Of a stretch of DNA of 64,000 bases, positions 1 through 9,846 are shown in pieces. The translations under genes and the position numbers were made by a program. How positions within the stretch are numbered: position 1 is the stretch's first letter; the number at the start of each line of letters is the position of its first letter. This stretch comes from Haliscomenobacter hydrossis DSM 1100 (GTDB taxonomy: Bacteria > Bacteroidota > Bacteroidia > Chitinophagales > Saprospiraceae), in contig NC_015510.1 of the NCBI RefSeq assembly GCF_000212735.1, positions 682,001 through 746,000 on the forward strand, read 5' to 3'. Under the pieces are notes generated by a model. The model worked only from the letters and a program-made list of their open reading frames with translations, was not told where the DNA came from and did not search any database.

Positions 1-105
1 TGCAAAATCCTTAAATTTATTTTTCAAAAAAGCTTCAACCCGCTCGATTTGCTTCCGTAAATCAGGAGTGGACCATTTTCTTTCATCAGGTTCCCTGACC
101 TCAGT
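1..105 (-). other. Possible 3' or internal gene fragment at the window edge
   Basis: On the minus strand a frame stays open from an in-frame TGA at 106-108 to the window edge. It has protein-like composition, with a charged helical stretch (WSTPDLRKQIERVEAFLKNK). There is no start codon after the stop, so it is either a degraded gene or a frameshifted continuation of a gene lying outside the window. I do not recognise the family. Bases 106-368 show no convincing gene; a short plus-strand frame at 68-283 has no family resemblance. Confidence 0.2.
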
Positions 106-368
106 TCATATCGGCTATCTAAAAAATGGAAAAAACGATCTTGTGCAAGCTGGAGAAGATAATCAAACATCGATTGTATGTATTGGTAGGCAACCAAAGC
201 GGATATTTGCCCATGCGCTGATTATTCTCATGTCATTTTATGGCAAATATCATTTCCATATTTCTGTTTTTTTAACATCTTGAGTCTCTTAGATACCGAG
301 TTATTAAACACTTTTAAGTCCAATTTGTCTGATGCCCTCTGACTTAAACAACTTTAAAAGTTTAAAAG

Positions 369-935
369 ATGAAAATTCACATCAAATATATGGTCTCACT
401 CCGTTGCAAAATAGCGGTTAAAACCGCATTAGACAACATGGGACTTCATTATAAGGATGTTGATTTAGGGGAAGTTAATTTGATTGAAGATACACTTACA
501 CAGGGACAACATGACCATTTACAATATGTTCTTCATAAATCTGGACTTGAACTAATGGAAGAAAGCAAATCCGTTCTCATAGAAAAAATAAAAAATGTTG
601 TAGTTGAAATGATTCATTATTCAGAGGATTTGCCTCTGTTTAAAATTTCGGAGTATATCAGTAAGAAACTCAACCACGATTACACTTACCTTTCTAATCA
701 ATTTAAAGAAGTGGTCGGCACCACCCTTCAACATTATATTTTACTTCACAAAATCGAAAAAGCAAAAGAATTAATCTTATATGACGAATTAACGCTCATT
801 GAAATTTCATACAAACTACACTACAGCAGTGTTGCTCATTTATCTAATCAGTTCAAACAGTTGACAGGATTAACACCAAGCCATTTCAAAAAACTTCATA
901 GCTACAAAAAAAGACTTATGCTGGAGACTATTTAG
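369..935 (+). CDS. AraC-family transcriptional regulator, short form (188 aa)
   Basis: DNA-binding regulator. The C-terminal 100 residues form the AraC double helix-turn-helix: first helix pair around FKISEYISKKLNHDYTYLSN, second around LTLIEISYKLHYSSVAHLSN, ending in the usual LTPSHFKKLH segment. The N-terminal 80 residues (MVSLRCKIAVKTALDNMGL and a VDLGEVNL stretch) resemble the small ferredoxin-like, heavy-metal-associated fold often joined to short AraC proteins of Bacteroidota; the metal-binding CxxC is absent. It stands alone on the plus strand with about 90 bases to the next, broken gene. The target is unknown. Family assignment is firm; ligand and regulon are not inferable. Confidence 0.85.
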   Translation: MKIHIKYMVSLRCKIAVKTALDNMGLHYKDVDLGEVNLIEDTLTQGQHDHLQYVLHKSGLELMEESKSVLIEKIKNVVVEMIHYSEDLPLFKISEYISKKLNHDYTYLSNQFKEVVGTTLQHYILLHKIEKAKELILYDELTLIEISYKLHYSSVAHLSNQFKQLTGLTPSHFKKLHSYKKRLMLETI

Positions 936-1024
936 TAATCGGAAAGGAAAAATAGAATTTACTCTAATTTTATAATGAGACGCATATTGCAAAGAATATT
1001 CGTCTAAAAATTAAAATACGCTCT

Positions 1025-1262
1025 ATGGAGATCGAAGATTTTTTCAAGATTTATCAAAACTCTGCCTGGCATAAGGACGGCACTGCTATGATCAATCTTT
1101 ACGATGAGCAAGCCCTTATATTTGACATGTGGGACCAAGGTTACCATTCGAATCCATCAGAATGGAGTAAAAGTATGATAGATTGGCTTGGTTCTTTGGG
1201 CGAAGAAAAAGTAAAAGTTGAATTCGAAATGGTAGAGAACAATCGCATCCTAAACGTCGCAT
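1025..1262 (+). pseudogene. 3'-truncated SnoaL/NTF2-like gene
   Basis: The first 79 codons read as the start of a SnoaL-like (NTF2-fold) domain: a short helical start, the segment NSAWHKDGTAMINLYDEQ, a tryptophan-rich middle, and the beginning of the beta sheet (VEFEMVENNRILNVAF). Members of this fold are usually 120-150 residues. Homology-like sequence stops at about 1262, twelve bases before the stop of the minus-strand AraC gene. Beyond this the frame continues to 1501 only as antisense of that gene. I infer a deletion or recombination that removed the 3' half when the downstream block arrived. It is probably non-functional. Confidence 0.5.
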
Positions 1263-1273
1263 TTTTACCCCCC

Positions 1274-2182
1274 TCAATTCCCATTCCTAAACTCCAGCGG
1301 CGTCATCCCCGTCTTCGCTTTAAACAACCTCGAAAAATACTGTGGATATTCAAAGCCCAACGCAAAAGCCAGCTCCCCCACCGATTGATTAGAATTCAGC
1401 AAAAGGCTCTTTGCCTCTTCGATCAAATGATAATGAATGCGATCCTGCGCGTTCATACCCGTTTCTCGTTTCAGCAAATCACTCAGGTAGTTAGGCGATA
1501 AAAAAACCTGATCGGCCAGGTACTTGACCGTTGGCAAGCCTTTTTCAGGCGTGTTGGGCGACTGGAAATATTGGGTCAGCAGCTCTTCCACCTTGCTCAG
1601 GATGTCCTTGTTGGCGTTTTTCCGCGTGATGAATTGCCGGTCGTAGTAGCGCGTGCAGTAGTTCAGCAACAATTCCAGGTTGGAAACCAGCAGCGTTTGG
1701 CTGTGTCGGTCAATGTTTTCGGCCAGCTCGGCGCTGATCTTTTGCACACCATCGAATAGAGTACGTTCTTCTTTTTCCGACAGGTGCAGGGCTTCGTTCG
1801 TTTCGTAAGCGAAAAAAGTATAGTCTTTGATGCGCTGCCCCAAGGCCGTTCCCCGGATCAAATCGGGATGAAAAAAGAGCCCCCACCCCATCGCGTCGGC
1901 TCTTTTTTCTACCGCCTCATCCAGGGTAATCACTTGTTGGGGCGCAATACACATCAAACTCCCCTCCTGGAAATCATAATGGTGGCGTCCGTATTTGAGG
2001 GTATTGACGCAGTAGTTTTTGTACATGATGGTGTAAAAACCCGAACTCATTTTAAGGCCCGCGCCAAATTGCTCGTCAAATTGCGTAAAATCCACCACGC
2101 TCAGCAAAGGATGTTTCGCTTTGGGTTGCTGCAACAACTGGTGCAAATCGGAAATGGTTTCCAGGTGAATGACCTTGCTCAT
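1274..2182 (-). CDS. AraC-family transcriptional regulator (302 aa)
   Basis: One-component regulator with an N-terminal cupin-like sensing domain (about residues 20-170) and a C-terminal AraC double helix-turn-helix (about 200-302; LADQVFLSPNYLSDLLKRET and GELAFALGFEYPQYFSRLF are the recognition regions, followed by GMTPLEFR). I chose the ATG at 2182 (MSKVIHLETI) over longer upstream frames because it begins the recognisable domain and lies 6 bases past the stop of the upstream dehydrogenase gene. The two genes therefore look co-transcribed, a common arrangement in which the AraC protein controls the neighbouring reductase. The inducer is unknown. Confidence 0.88.
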   Translation of the reverse strand: MSKVIHLETISDLHQLLQQPKAKHPLLSVVDFTQFDEQFGAGLKMSSGFYTIMYKNYCVNTLKYGRHHYDFQEGSLMCIAPQQVITLDEAVEKRADAMGWGLFFHPDLIRGTALGQRIKDYTFFAYETNEALHLSEKEERTLFDGVQKISAELAENIDRHSQTLLVSNLELLLNYCTRYYDRQFITRKNANKDILSKVEELLTQYFQSPNTPEKGLPTVKYLADQVFLSPNYLSDLLKRETGMNAQDRIHYHLIEEAKSLLLNSNQSVGELAFALGFEYPQYFSRLFKAKTGMTPLEFRNGN

Positions 2183-2187
2183 GCTGG

Positions 2188-3000
2188 CTAAATTTGACTC
2201 ATGACGATGCGATCGAACAACCGATCTCCCAAATAAACACGCATCCACACCATTGGTTTTGCCCACTTGCCCACCCGGTAGCGGGTTTTGGGGTTGGCAC
2301 TGTTTACAATTTTGACGATGGTGTCGGCGATTACCGCTGTTTTGGTGCCGCCCTGCTCGTACATTTTATGGGTGGCCACTACCAATTTGTCGACAATACC
2401 TTTGTAAGGGCCTTTTCCAGAAAACGCGCTGATGCTGTCCAACATCACCGAACCGAATTCGGTCTCAATAAGCCCGGGTTCCAATACTACTACTTTGATG
2501 TTGAAGGGCTGCAATTCCAGGCGCAGGCAGTCGCTCCAACCTTCCAGAGCGTGTTTGGTGGCATGGTACCAGGCACCCATGGGGGTGTACATTTTTCCAC
2601 CCATCGAAGAGGTATTGATAATGGTGCCCGACTTGGCACTGCGCATGTAGGGCGTTACTTTTTGGGTAAGTGAGGCCAGGCCAAAAAGATTCACCTCAAA
2701 CTGTTTGCGGGCTTCGCTGACGGGGATTTCTTCCACCGATCCATAAAGACCGTAGCCCGCATTGTTCCAGAGTACATCAATTTTTCCTTCGGCCTGAATG
2801 ATGGTGTCCACCGTTTTTTGCACATCGGCCTCCTGGCTGATGTCCATTTGAAGCGGGAAGCCGCCCAGAGCTTTGATGTCCTGCATTTGTTCGATGCGGC
2901 GAGCGGCAGTGTATACCTTATGGCCCTGTTCGATGAGTTTGAGGGCTGCCGTTTTGCCCATGCCTGAACTTGCCCCGGTGATCAAGATTACTTTGCTCAT
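2188..3000 (-). CDS. SDR-family oxidoreductase (270 aa)
   Basis: Classical short-chain dehydrogenase: the Rossmann glycine motif TGASSGMGKT follows the first strand, then the NNAGYG motif, the active-site serine in INTSSMGG and the catalytic YHATKHALEG (Tyr-x-x-x-Lys). The ATG at 3000 (MSKVILITGASSG) puts the nucleotide motif at its normal distance from the N-terminus; the upstream extension of the frame is AT-rich non-coding sequence. The 270-residue length is typical. The substrate cannot be told. It probably forms a two-gene transcript with the AraC regulator downstream (5-base gap). The 215 bases upstream up to rtcB hold the divergent promoters. Confidence 0.9.
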   Translation of the reverse strand: MSKVILITGASSGMGKTAALKLIEQGHKVYTAARRIEQMQDIKALGGFPLQMDISQEADVQKTVDTIIQAEGKIDVLWNNAGYGLYGSVEEIPVSEARKQFEVNLFGLASLTQKVTPYMRSAKSGTIINTSSMGGKMYTPMGAWYHATKHALEGWSDCLRLELQPFNIKVVVLEPGLIETEFGSVMLDSISAFSGKGPYKGIVDKLVVATHKMYEQGGTKTAVIADTIVKIVNSANPKTRYRVGKWAKPMVWMRVYLGDRLFDRIVMSQI

Positions 3001-3182
3001 GTTTGAATGCTTTTGAATGATGAGGCAAAGATGGGGGGAAATGCAGCAGCAGGGGTAATACAAATTCAGGGTGTTTGTATACTTATTCTCGTTAATCGTT
3101 AATGTACAATTTTCTGGCCATGTGCTCATCTCCATTTTTTTCGGAACTTCGTAAAACCGTAGTGTGTTATGGACTATTTTAG

Positions 3183-4619
<1,437 letters not shown>

Positions 4620-4681
4620 AGCGAAGTAGTCCCGACTTAATCCTTACTTTTACCCCAACTCACAATCCCTTACTTCCTAAA

Positions 4682-5467
4682 ATGACCACACTCCGCACCG
4701 TTACCGTCACGCGTTACATGCAGCCCCTGCGGGAAGGAGGCTCCTTGCCCGCCCTGGCCGAAGCCGACGATGGTTTCAAGTACGTGGTAAAATTCAAAGG
4801 CAGCGGCCAGGGGGTCAAAACGCTGATTGCAGAAATGATTGGCGGTGAACTCGCACGTTTGTTGGGCTTGAAGGTGCCTGAACTGGTATTTGCCGAGTTG
4901 GATGAAGACTTTGGCCGCACCGAAGGCGACGAGGAAATCCAGGATTTGTTAAAAGCCAGCCAGGGTTTGAACCTCGGTTTACATTTTTTGTCCGGGGCCT
5001 TCACTTACGATCCAGCGGTCACCCAGTTGGACCCGCTCCAAGCCTCCAAAGTAGTCTGGTTGGATGCCCTCATTGCCAATGTGGATCGCTCCTTCCGCAA
5101 TACCAATATGCTGCTGTGGAACCGGGAAATGTGGTTGATTGATCATGGTGCAGCCCTCTTTTTTCACCACAGTTGGGACACTTTTGAGCAGAAGGCCAAC
5201 GCCGCTTTTCCTTACATCAAAACGCATGTTTTACTGCCCCAAGCAACCCAACTCGAAGCCGCCAACCAAATTGGCCGAACCGCAATCACCGCAGACAAAA
5301 TTCAGGAAATTGTACATTGGATACCTGACGAATGGCTGAAATGGGAATCAGTTGATGAAAGCCCTGAGCAAATGCGCAACACCTATTTCAATTTCCTGAG
5401 CCAAAGACTCCTTCATTCCGAGCAGTTCATAAAAGAAGCCCAAGATGCAGCCAAAACACTTGTATGA
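4682..5467 (+). CDS. HipA-like kinase-fold protein (261 aa)
   Basis: Single-domain protein related to the catalytic domain of HipA kinases (HipA_2 type). Visible features: an N-terminal strand pair ending in the probable ATP lysine (YVVKFKGSGQG), a helix with a glutamate (LIAEMIGGELARLLGL), a catalytic-loop-like segment NVDRSFRNTNML that matches the DxxxxN pattern, and a metal-binding LIDHGAALFF in place of DFG. It lacks the N-terminal HipA subdomain and any HipB-like antitoxin, so a classical toxin-antitoxin role is not supported. It overlaps the next gene (DUF3037) by 23 bases, a strong sign of translational coupling. The substrate is unknown. Confidence 0.8.
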   Translation: MTTLRTVTVTRYMQPLREGGSLPALAEADDGFKYVVKFKGSGQGVKTLIAEMIGGELARLLGLKVPELVFAELDEDFGRTEGDEEIQDLLKASQGLNLGLHFLSGAFTYDPAVTQLDPLQASKVVWLDALIANVDRSFRNTNMLLWNREMWLIDHGAALFFHHSWDTFEQKANAAFPYIKTHVLLPQATQLEAANQIGRTAITADKIQEIVHWIPDEWLKWESVDESPEQMRNTYFNFLSQRLLHSEQFIKEAQDAAKTLV

Positions 5468-5828
5468 ATACGCCATCGTCCGGGTGGTGCCTGCAGTAGA
5501 ACGGGAAGAGTTCGTGAATGTGGGGGTGATTTTGTTCTGCAAAAGGCAAAAACTCATTTGCATGCGCTATCAGCTACCGGAAGAAAAAATCCTGACGCTG
5601 CGGCCCAACGCCGATCTGGATGAGCTGCGCAAAAACCTGGAGGCGTTTAGCAAAATTGCCGCCGGAGAGAAGGTCAACAGTCCGATCGCCCAGCTCGACG
5701 CCGCCGAACGCTTTCGCTGGCTCACCGCGGTGCGCAGTGGATCGATTCAAACCTCGCGGCCGCATCCGGGGATTAGTGCGGATTTGGAAAAGACGATGGA
5801 AGCCTTGTTTATGGATATGGTGGAGTAA
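5445..5828 (+). CDS. DUF3037 protein (127 aa)
   Basis: Small protein of the DUF3037 family, recognised from the N-terminal YEYAIVRVVPAVEREEFVNV block followed by GVILFCKRQ. No catalytic motif is evident. Its start overlaps the last 23 bases of the HipA-like kinase gene, and the pairing of these two families recurs in other bacteria (established from family knowledge), so they probably act together. It could be a regulator or substrate of the kinase; this is inference. The ATG at 5445 is the first in the frame. Confidence 0.8.
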   Translation: MQPKHLYEYAIVRVVPAVEREEFVNVGVILFCKRQKLICMRYQLPEEKILTLRPNADLDELRKNLEAFSKIAAGEKVNSPIAQLDAAERFRWLTAVRSGSIQTSRPHPGISADLEKTMEALFMDMVE

Positions 5829-5837
5829 CTGATTTTG

Positions 5838-6026
5838 TAGCTCACATTACGCAACAAGCAGCTTTTGCTGCTCGGTTTTATTTTACCACGACGACTTTTT
5901 GTGCGCTTTGCGCTTTAACGCCTTCGGCGTAGAGCAAAGAGAGGCGAAGCCTCAAGCTTAAATCGTCGTGCCGTCGTCGTGGTGAATAGTAGGCAGCAGA
6001 GCTGCTCCACTGCGTAATGTGAGTTT
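5838..6026. repeat. Nested inverted-repeat element, MITE-like
   Basis: The intergenic stretch between the DUF3037 gene and the beta-helix gene is one large imperfect palindrome. The outer arms ctcacattacgca (5841-5853) and tgcgtaatgtgag (6011-6023) are perfect 13-mers. Inside are agcagcttttgctgct, the arms ccacgacgac (5886-5895) and gtcgtcgtgg (5973-5982), and a central hairpin region rich in gcctt/aaggc-type motifs. It has no coding potential. It could be a small non-autonomous mobile element or a structured transcript end; the nested pairing argues against a simple terminator. Confidence 0.6.
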
Positions 6027-6082
6027 GTAAGTAAGGGGATTACCCAATAATTGGCGTCCCATATTTTAAAAATCCGCTCGCA

Positions 6083-7732
6083 ATGAAATATATCTTCTTC
6101 TTGTTCCTCTTTTCAACCTATGCATTCCTGACACAGGCACAGACCGAAGCCCCCCTTGAAAATGTAGTGATCATCTACACAAAAAAGAAAACCCAGGTAC
6201 ATACTGGTGAAAACTCTCAATTGCAGGTAAACGTTTCTACCAAGGATGTCCCTAAATTCAAGGCCAGAGGATTCGTTCATTACAGTGACTTCGGTGCCAA
6301 GGGCGATGGCAAAACCGATGACATCGACGCTATCGCTGCGGCCCATGCCTTCGCCAATCAGCAGAACCTGATGGTGAAAGCCGACGCTGGGGCCACCTAC
6401 TACATTGGAGGAAAGGAGCGCACCGCGGTCATCCGGACGGACACCGATTTCGGCACGGCGGCCTTTATCATTGACGATACCCAAGTGCAAAATCACAATG
6501 CGCCTGTTTTTATGGTCGGTTCCAGCCTGCAAGCGTTCAATCTGGAGGGGGTCACTTCCCTCGTGCGGAATCAGGAAAAAATCAAGGTCTCTTTGCCGGC
6601 AAACTGTCTGATCAGTGTCACCAATTCCAACGTAAAGCGCTATATCCGCTTTGGTTTGAACCAAAACAATGGATCTCCACAAACCGACATCTTTGTCGTG
6701 GATAAAAACGGCAATGTGGACATGGCTGCTCCGATCATCTGGGACTTTGATCAGATCACGGAAATCACCGCGCTACCCATTGACGAGAAGAAGTTGAACA
6801 TCAGTGGAGGGCGTTTCACCACCATCGCCAACCGGGCAGAATCGAAGTACACTTATTACAGCCGAAACATCACGATCAAACGGTCCAATGTCATTGTGGA
6901 TGGACTTGAACATCGCGTCAGCGGCGAAGGAGAGCAGGGCGCACCTTACAACGGCTTCATCAACGTCAATAACTGCGCCTACGTAACGGTTCAGAACTGC
7001 ATCCTGACCGGGCACAAAACTTACAGTACCATTGGTGCCGCCGGGAAGCCCGTCTCCATGGGTACTTACGACCTTATAGTCAACCGTGCCCTCAATGTAT
7101 CCTTCGTGAATTGTAGCCAGACCAATGACATCAAGGACAGCAAATACTGGGGAATCCTTGGTTCTAACTACTGCAAAAATTTGCTGTATGACAAATGTAC
7201 CCTTTCCCGCTTCGACGCCCACATGGGGGTTGCCAATGCGACCATCCGCAATTCAACCCTGGGGCACATGGGAATCAATGCCATCGGCAGCGGGGTTTTT
7301 ACGGTGGAAAATTCCACCATCTACGGCAGGAACCTCATCAATCTGCGCAGCGATTATGGTAGCACCTGGCAAGGAGAATTTATTATCCGCAACTGTGTTT
7401 TTGTGCCTGCCGGAGGCAACCCCGTCAGTGCTAGCCTGATTGGTGGTTCCTATTCCGGGCAGCATGATTTCGGCTACACCTGTTACATGCCGGAACGGAT
7501 CAGCATTGAAAATCTTCATATCGACGACTCCAATCATCCGGAGGCTTACCAGGGACCAGCAATTTTCGCAAATTTCAACCCACAACTGACCGACGCTTCC
7601 TACCAGGAGAAGTTCCCCTATGTCCGAACCAGGGAAGTCCAGCTCAGGAAGGTGACCACTGCCAGTGGCAAGGCCTTGAGGCTCAGTGACAATCCGTTCA
7701 TGTTCAAGGATGTGAAGGTAAACACCAATTGA
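6083..7732 (+). CDS. Secreted right-handed beta-helix protein, pectate-lyase-3-like (549 aa)
   Basis: The N-terminus is a clear Sec signal peptide (MKYIFFLFLFSTYAFLTQAQ). The segment VHYSDFGAKGDGKTDDIDAIAAAHAFA at about residues 66-95 is the hallmark start of pectate-lyase-3/GH28-type beta-helices. It is followed by repeats of short strands with Asn-rich turns (NCAYVTVQNCILTG, NVSFVNCSQTND, ATIRNSTLGHMG, NSTIYGRN). Proteins with this fold bind or cleave polysaccharides. No definite catalytic triad can be assigned by eye, so substrate and even lyase/hydrolase activity are open. It is monocistronic. Its length fits a single solenoid with no C-terminal sorting domain, so it is probably periplasmic or exported by Sec only. 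Confidence 0.75.
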   Translation: MKYIFFLFLFSTYAFLTQAQTEAPLENVVIIYTKKKTQVHTGENSQLQVNVSTKDVPKFKARGFVHYSDFGAKGDGKTDDIDAIAAAHAFANQQNLMVKADAGATYYIGGKERTAVIRTDTDFGTAAFIIDDTQVQNHNAPVFMVGSSLQAFNLEGVTSLVRNQEKIKVSLPANCLISVTNSNVKRYIRFGLNQNNGSPQTDIFVVDKNGNVDMAAPIIWDFDQITEITALPIDEKKLNISGGRFTTIANRAESKYTYYSRNITIKRSNVIVDGLEHRVSGEGEQGAPYNGFINVNNCAYVTVQNCILTGHKTYSTIGAAGKPVSMGTYDLIVNRALNVSFVNCSQTNDIKDSKYWGILGSNYCKNLLYDKCTLSRFDAHMGVANATIRNSTLGHMGINAIGSGVFTVENSTIYGRNLINLRSDYGSTWQGEFIIRNCVFVPAGGNPVSASLIGGSYSGQHDFGYTCYMPERISIENLHIDDSNHPEAYQGPAIFANFNPQLTDASYQEKFPYVRTREVQLRKVTTASGKALRLSDNPFMFKDVKVNTN

Positions 7733-7891
7733 TCACTGAAAAACAAAAACAACCAAGCTCGTTGTTAAGAAGTTGAATACACTAAAATCAACATCTGTGA
7801 ATGATGCAACTTTTTTATTGGATTGTGTAACATTCGCTTGTTTGGAAATAGTCAATTTTGGAAAAATCAAATGATTTTTAAAATCAGAAAG

Positions 7892-8275
7892 ATGGCCACA
7901 ATCTTATTGATTGACGATAACATCCCTATTCTTGAGAATTTGACCGAATATTTTGAAATAGAGGGCTACAAAATTCTTATTGCTGATAGCGGAAAAAAAG
8001 GAATTGAACTTGCCAGAGAGCATATTCCCGATTTAATAATTTGTGATACTAAAATGCCAGTAATGGATGGTTATGAAGTTCTGCATTTGATTTTAGATTT
8101 GACAAAAACTTACGAAATACCCTTCATTTTTAGCACGTCAAATTCCGAAAAAGTTGATAGAACAAAAGCACTAGAACTTGGTGCTGATGATTATATTGTT
8201 AAACCTTTTGCCCTTCAAACGCTTTCAGCAATGGCAAAGAAATGGATAAAGTCAGGAAGTGTTAGACACAAGTAA
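7892..8275 (+). CDS. Single-domain response regulator (CheY-like, 127 aa)
   Basis: Stand-alone receiver domain. The ATG at 7892 (MATILLIDDNIP) gives the normal start, with the acidic pair DD right after the first strand. The phospho-acceptor aspartate lies in LIICDTKMPVMDGYE, the switch residue in FIFSTSN, and the conserved lysine in DDYIVKPF. No output domain follows, so it acts through protein contacts or as a phosphorelay intermediate. No kinase gene is nearby. The longer frame reading back to 7823 has no ATG and is not expected to be translated. Confidence 0.9.
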   Translation: MATILLIDDNIPILENLTEYFEIEGYKILIADSGKKGIELAREHIPDLIICDTKMPVMDGYEVLHLILDLTKTYEIPFIFSTSNSEKVDRTKALELGADDYIVKPFALQTLSAMAKKWIKSGSVRHK

Positions 8276-8377
8276 ACACTATTAAAAATGGTCGCTGCTT
8301 TGCTTGGATGTTTAGTGTTCCTGGTTTATCTTTACTAAGCGTACTAATGAAACAAAAAATAGTTAAAACTAATTTAC

Positions 8378-8809
8378 ATGGCAACTAAAATTAATTCCTT
8401 CTTGCTAATCTTCGCTTTGATAGGTTTGATAAGTTGCAAAACCAGTCAATTGAAACACACTACCCCAGAAATTGGGATGTTTAAGGTAGCAATACTTTAT
8501 CCGAATGGAGAAGATAAAACCTTTGACATGGACTATTATGAAAAAAAACACATGCCTATGGTTGCTGGATTTATAGGCAAAAATTTAAAATTTTATGAAA
8601 TTGATAAGGGCATCGCTGGCAGAACACCAAATGATAAAGTACCTTTTTTGGCCATAGGTTACTTTTACATTAGTGATGTTGCTGCATACAATCAATCGAT
8701 AGCACAAAACAGAGATGCTGTGGTCAGTGATTTCAAAAATTATACCAATATTCAGCCAGTGGTGCAGATAAGCGAAATCAAACACTTGGTGTACAATGAC
8801 TTAAAATAA
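8378..8809 (+). CDS. EthD-domain lipoprotein (143 aa)
   Basis: Begins with a lipoprotein signal peptide (LIFALIGLISC, lipobox Cys at about residue 21), so it should be membrane-anchored in the periplasm. The remainder is an EthD-type ferredoxin-like (dimeric alpha-beta barrel) domain: VAILYPNGEDKTFDMDYYEKKHMPMV followed by YEIDKGIAGR and the FLAIGYFYISDVAAYNQ strand-helix. EthD proteins are poorly understood; some accompany degradation pathways. It lies just upstream of, and is oriented with, an AraC-type regulator gene, which may control it. Confidence 0.8.
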   Translation: MATKINSFLLIFALIGLISCKTSQLKHTTPEIGMFKVAILYPNGEDKTFDMDYYEKKHMPMVAGFIGKNLKFYEIDKGIAGRTPNDKVPFLAIGYFYISDVAAYNQSIAQNRDAVVSDFKNYTNIQPVVQISEIKHLVYNDLK

Positions 8810-8861
8810 AGAATTGAAACAAGATATCGATCTCATTGGAGGATTTGAAAGACATATCTGA

Positions 8862-9776
8862 ATGAGTTCCGTCATGAAAAACAAGGACTTTGATATTGTA
8901 GATTTCGATGACTTTGTCTCATTATTCATGCGAGACAAAGATGACTCTTTCAAGTACATCAAAAGACCAATTCAGGTTTATCCCTTATCGATTGCTTCAA
9001 AATACATCAAGACGCCTACCCCTCTTTTTAGAGCAAAGTATAATTTTATTTTATTTTTTCAAGAGGGTGGCGGCAAGCAGCAAGTGGACAATGAAATCTA
9101 TGAATTGAATGCCAATGATGTCCTTTTTATCCGAGAAGGACATCTCAATGCGATCAAGTCAATAACATCTTCTACGGTTGGGTACTTTCTTTATGTTGAC
9201 AGCACTCACCTGCACCAAATCTTTGGCAATAGCATTCTACTCAATCGTTTAACATTCAACCCAAAGCACTCCATCTCACCAAAAGATATGGAGTGGCTGT
9301 GTAATTGCTGTGAATTAATCATGGGTTCAGGAAAAAACAATGACCTGAAATTTGAGGAAATAAGTGTTTCGCTGATGAGCGCGGTTGTACAGAAATTAGC
9401 ACAATTCTGGCCAAAAAGTTTTTCAACAACGAATCGACAATCTGAAATTACCATGTTGTTCAAGGAGTTGCTGTATGATAACTTTTTAACCAACCGAGAG
9501 GTAGGGTTTTATGCACAAGAGCTGACTATTTCCGAAAATTACCTGACAAGATGTGTGAAGACGGTAACGCAGCGATCGCCAAAACAACACATCAATGAAA
9601 TGGTGATTTTTTACAGCAAAATTCTGCTACAGGATTTTTCCAAAGACATTGCTCAAGTGGCTTTTGAACTTAACTTTCTTGATCCATCGTATTTTGGGAG
9701 GCTTTTTAAAGAGCTAACCAATCAGTCACCTTCTGAATTTAGAACGGATTTGAAGCAGGATTTGTCCGAATATTAG
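8862..9776 (+). CDS. AraC-family transcriptional regulator (304 aa)
   Basis: Cupin-like N-terminal sensor (about residues 30-170; FILFFQEGGGKQQVDNEIYEL and ANDVLFIREGHLNAI are typical AraC_binding strands) followed by a C-terminal double helix-turn-helix (about 205-300; YAQELTISENYLTRCVK and VAFELNFLDPSYFGRLFKELTNQSPSEFR). An alternative start is Met5 (8874). It lies between the EthD lipoprotein and DUF2141 genes on the same strand and probably controls one of them or the downstream dehydrogenase. The gene is AT-rich like its neighbours. Confidence 0.88.
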   Translation: MSSVMKNKDFDIVDFDDFVSLFMRDKDDSFKYIKRPIQVYPLSIASKYIKTPTPLFRAKYNFILFFQEGGGKQQVDNEIYELNANDVLFIREGHLNAIKSITSSTVGYFLYVDSTHLHQIFGNSILLNRLTFNPKHSISPKDMEWLCNCCELIMGSGKNNDLKFEEISVSLMSAVVQKLAQFWPKSFSTTNRQSEITMLFKELLYDNFLTNREVGFYAQELTISENYLTRCVKTVTQRSPKQHINEMVIFYSKILLQDFSKDIAQVAFELNFLDPSYFGRLFKELTNQSPSEFRTDLKQDLSEY

Positions 9777-9793
9777 CAAAATATGTCCTAGCG

Positions 9794-9820
9794 TTTGCAC
9801 TGATTCTGGATTTACCTTTG
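9794..9820 (+). promoter_or_regulatory. Candidate Bacteroidota sigma-ABfr promoter
   Basis: TACCTTTG at 9813-9820 is an exact match to the Bacteroidota -7 box TAnnTTTG. A TTTG at 9794-9797 could serve as the -33 box, but the spacing (15 bases) is shorter than the usual 19-21. The predicted start lies about 20 bases upstream of the DUF2141 ATG at 9847. Confidence 0.4.
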
Positions 9821-9846
9821 CCGCTGTAAACCAAAAACAGGTGGCA

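Noticed and set aside
68-283. A 71-codon plus-strand frame near the left edge
   Set aside because: No domain or start context; the opposite strand shows a more protein-like fragment.
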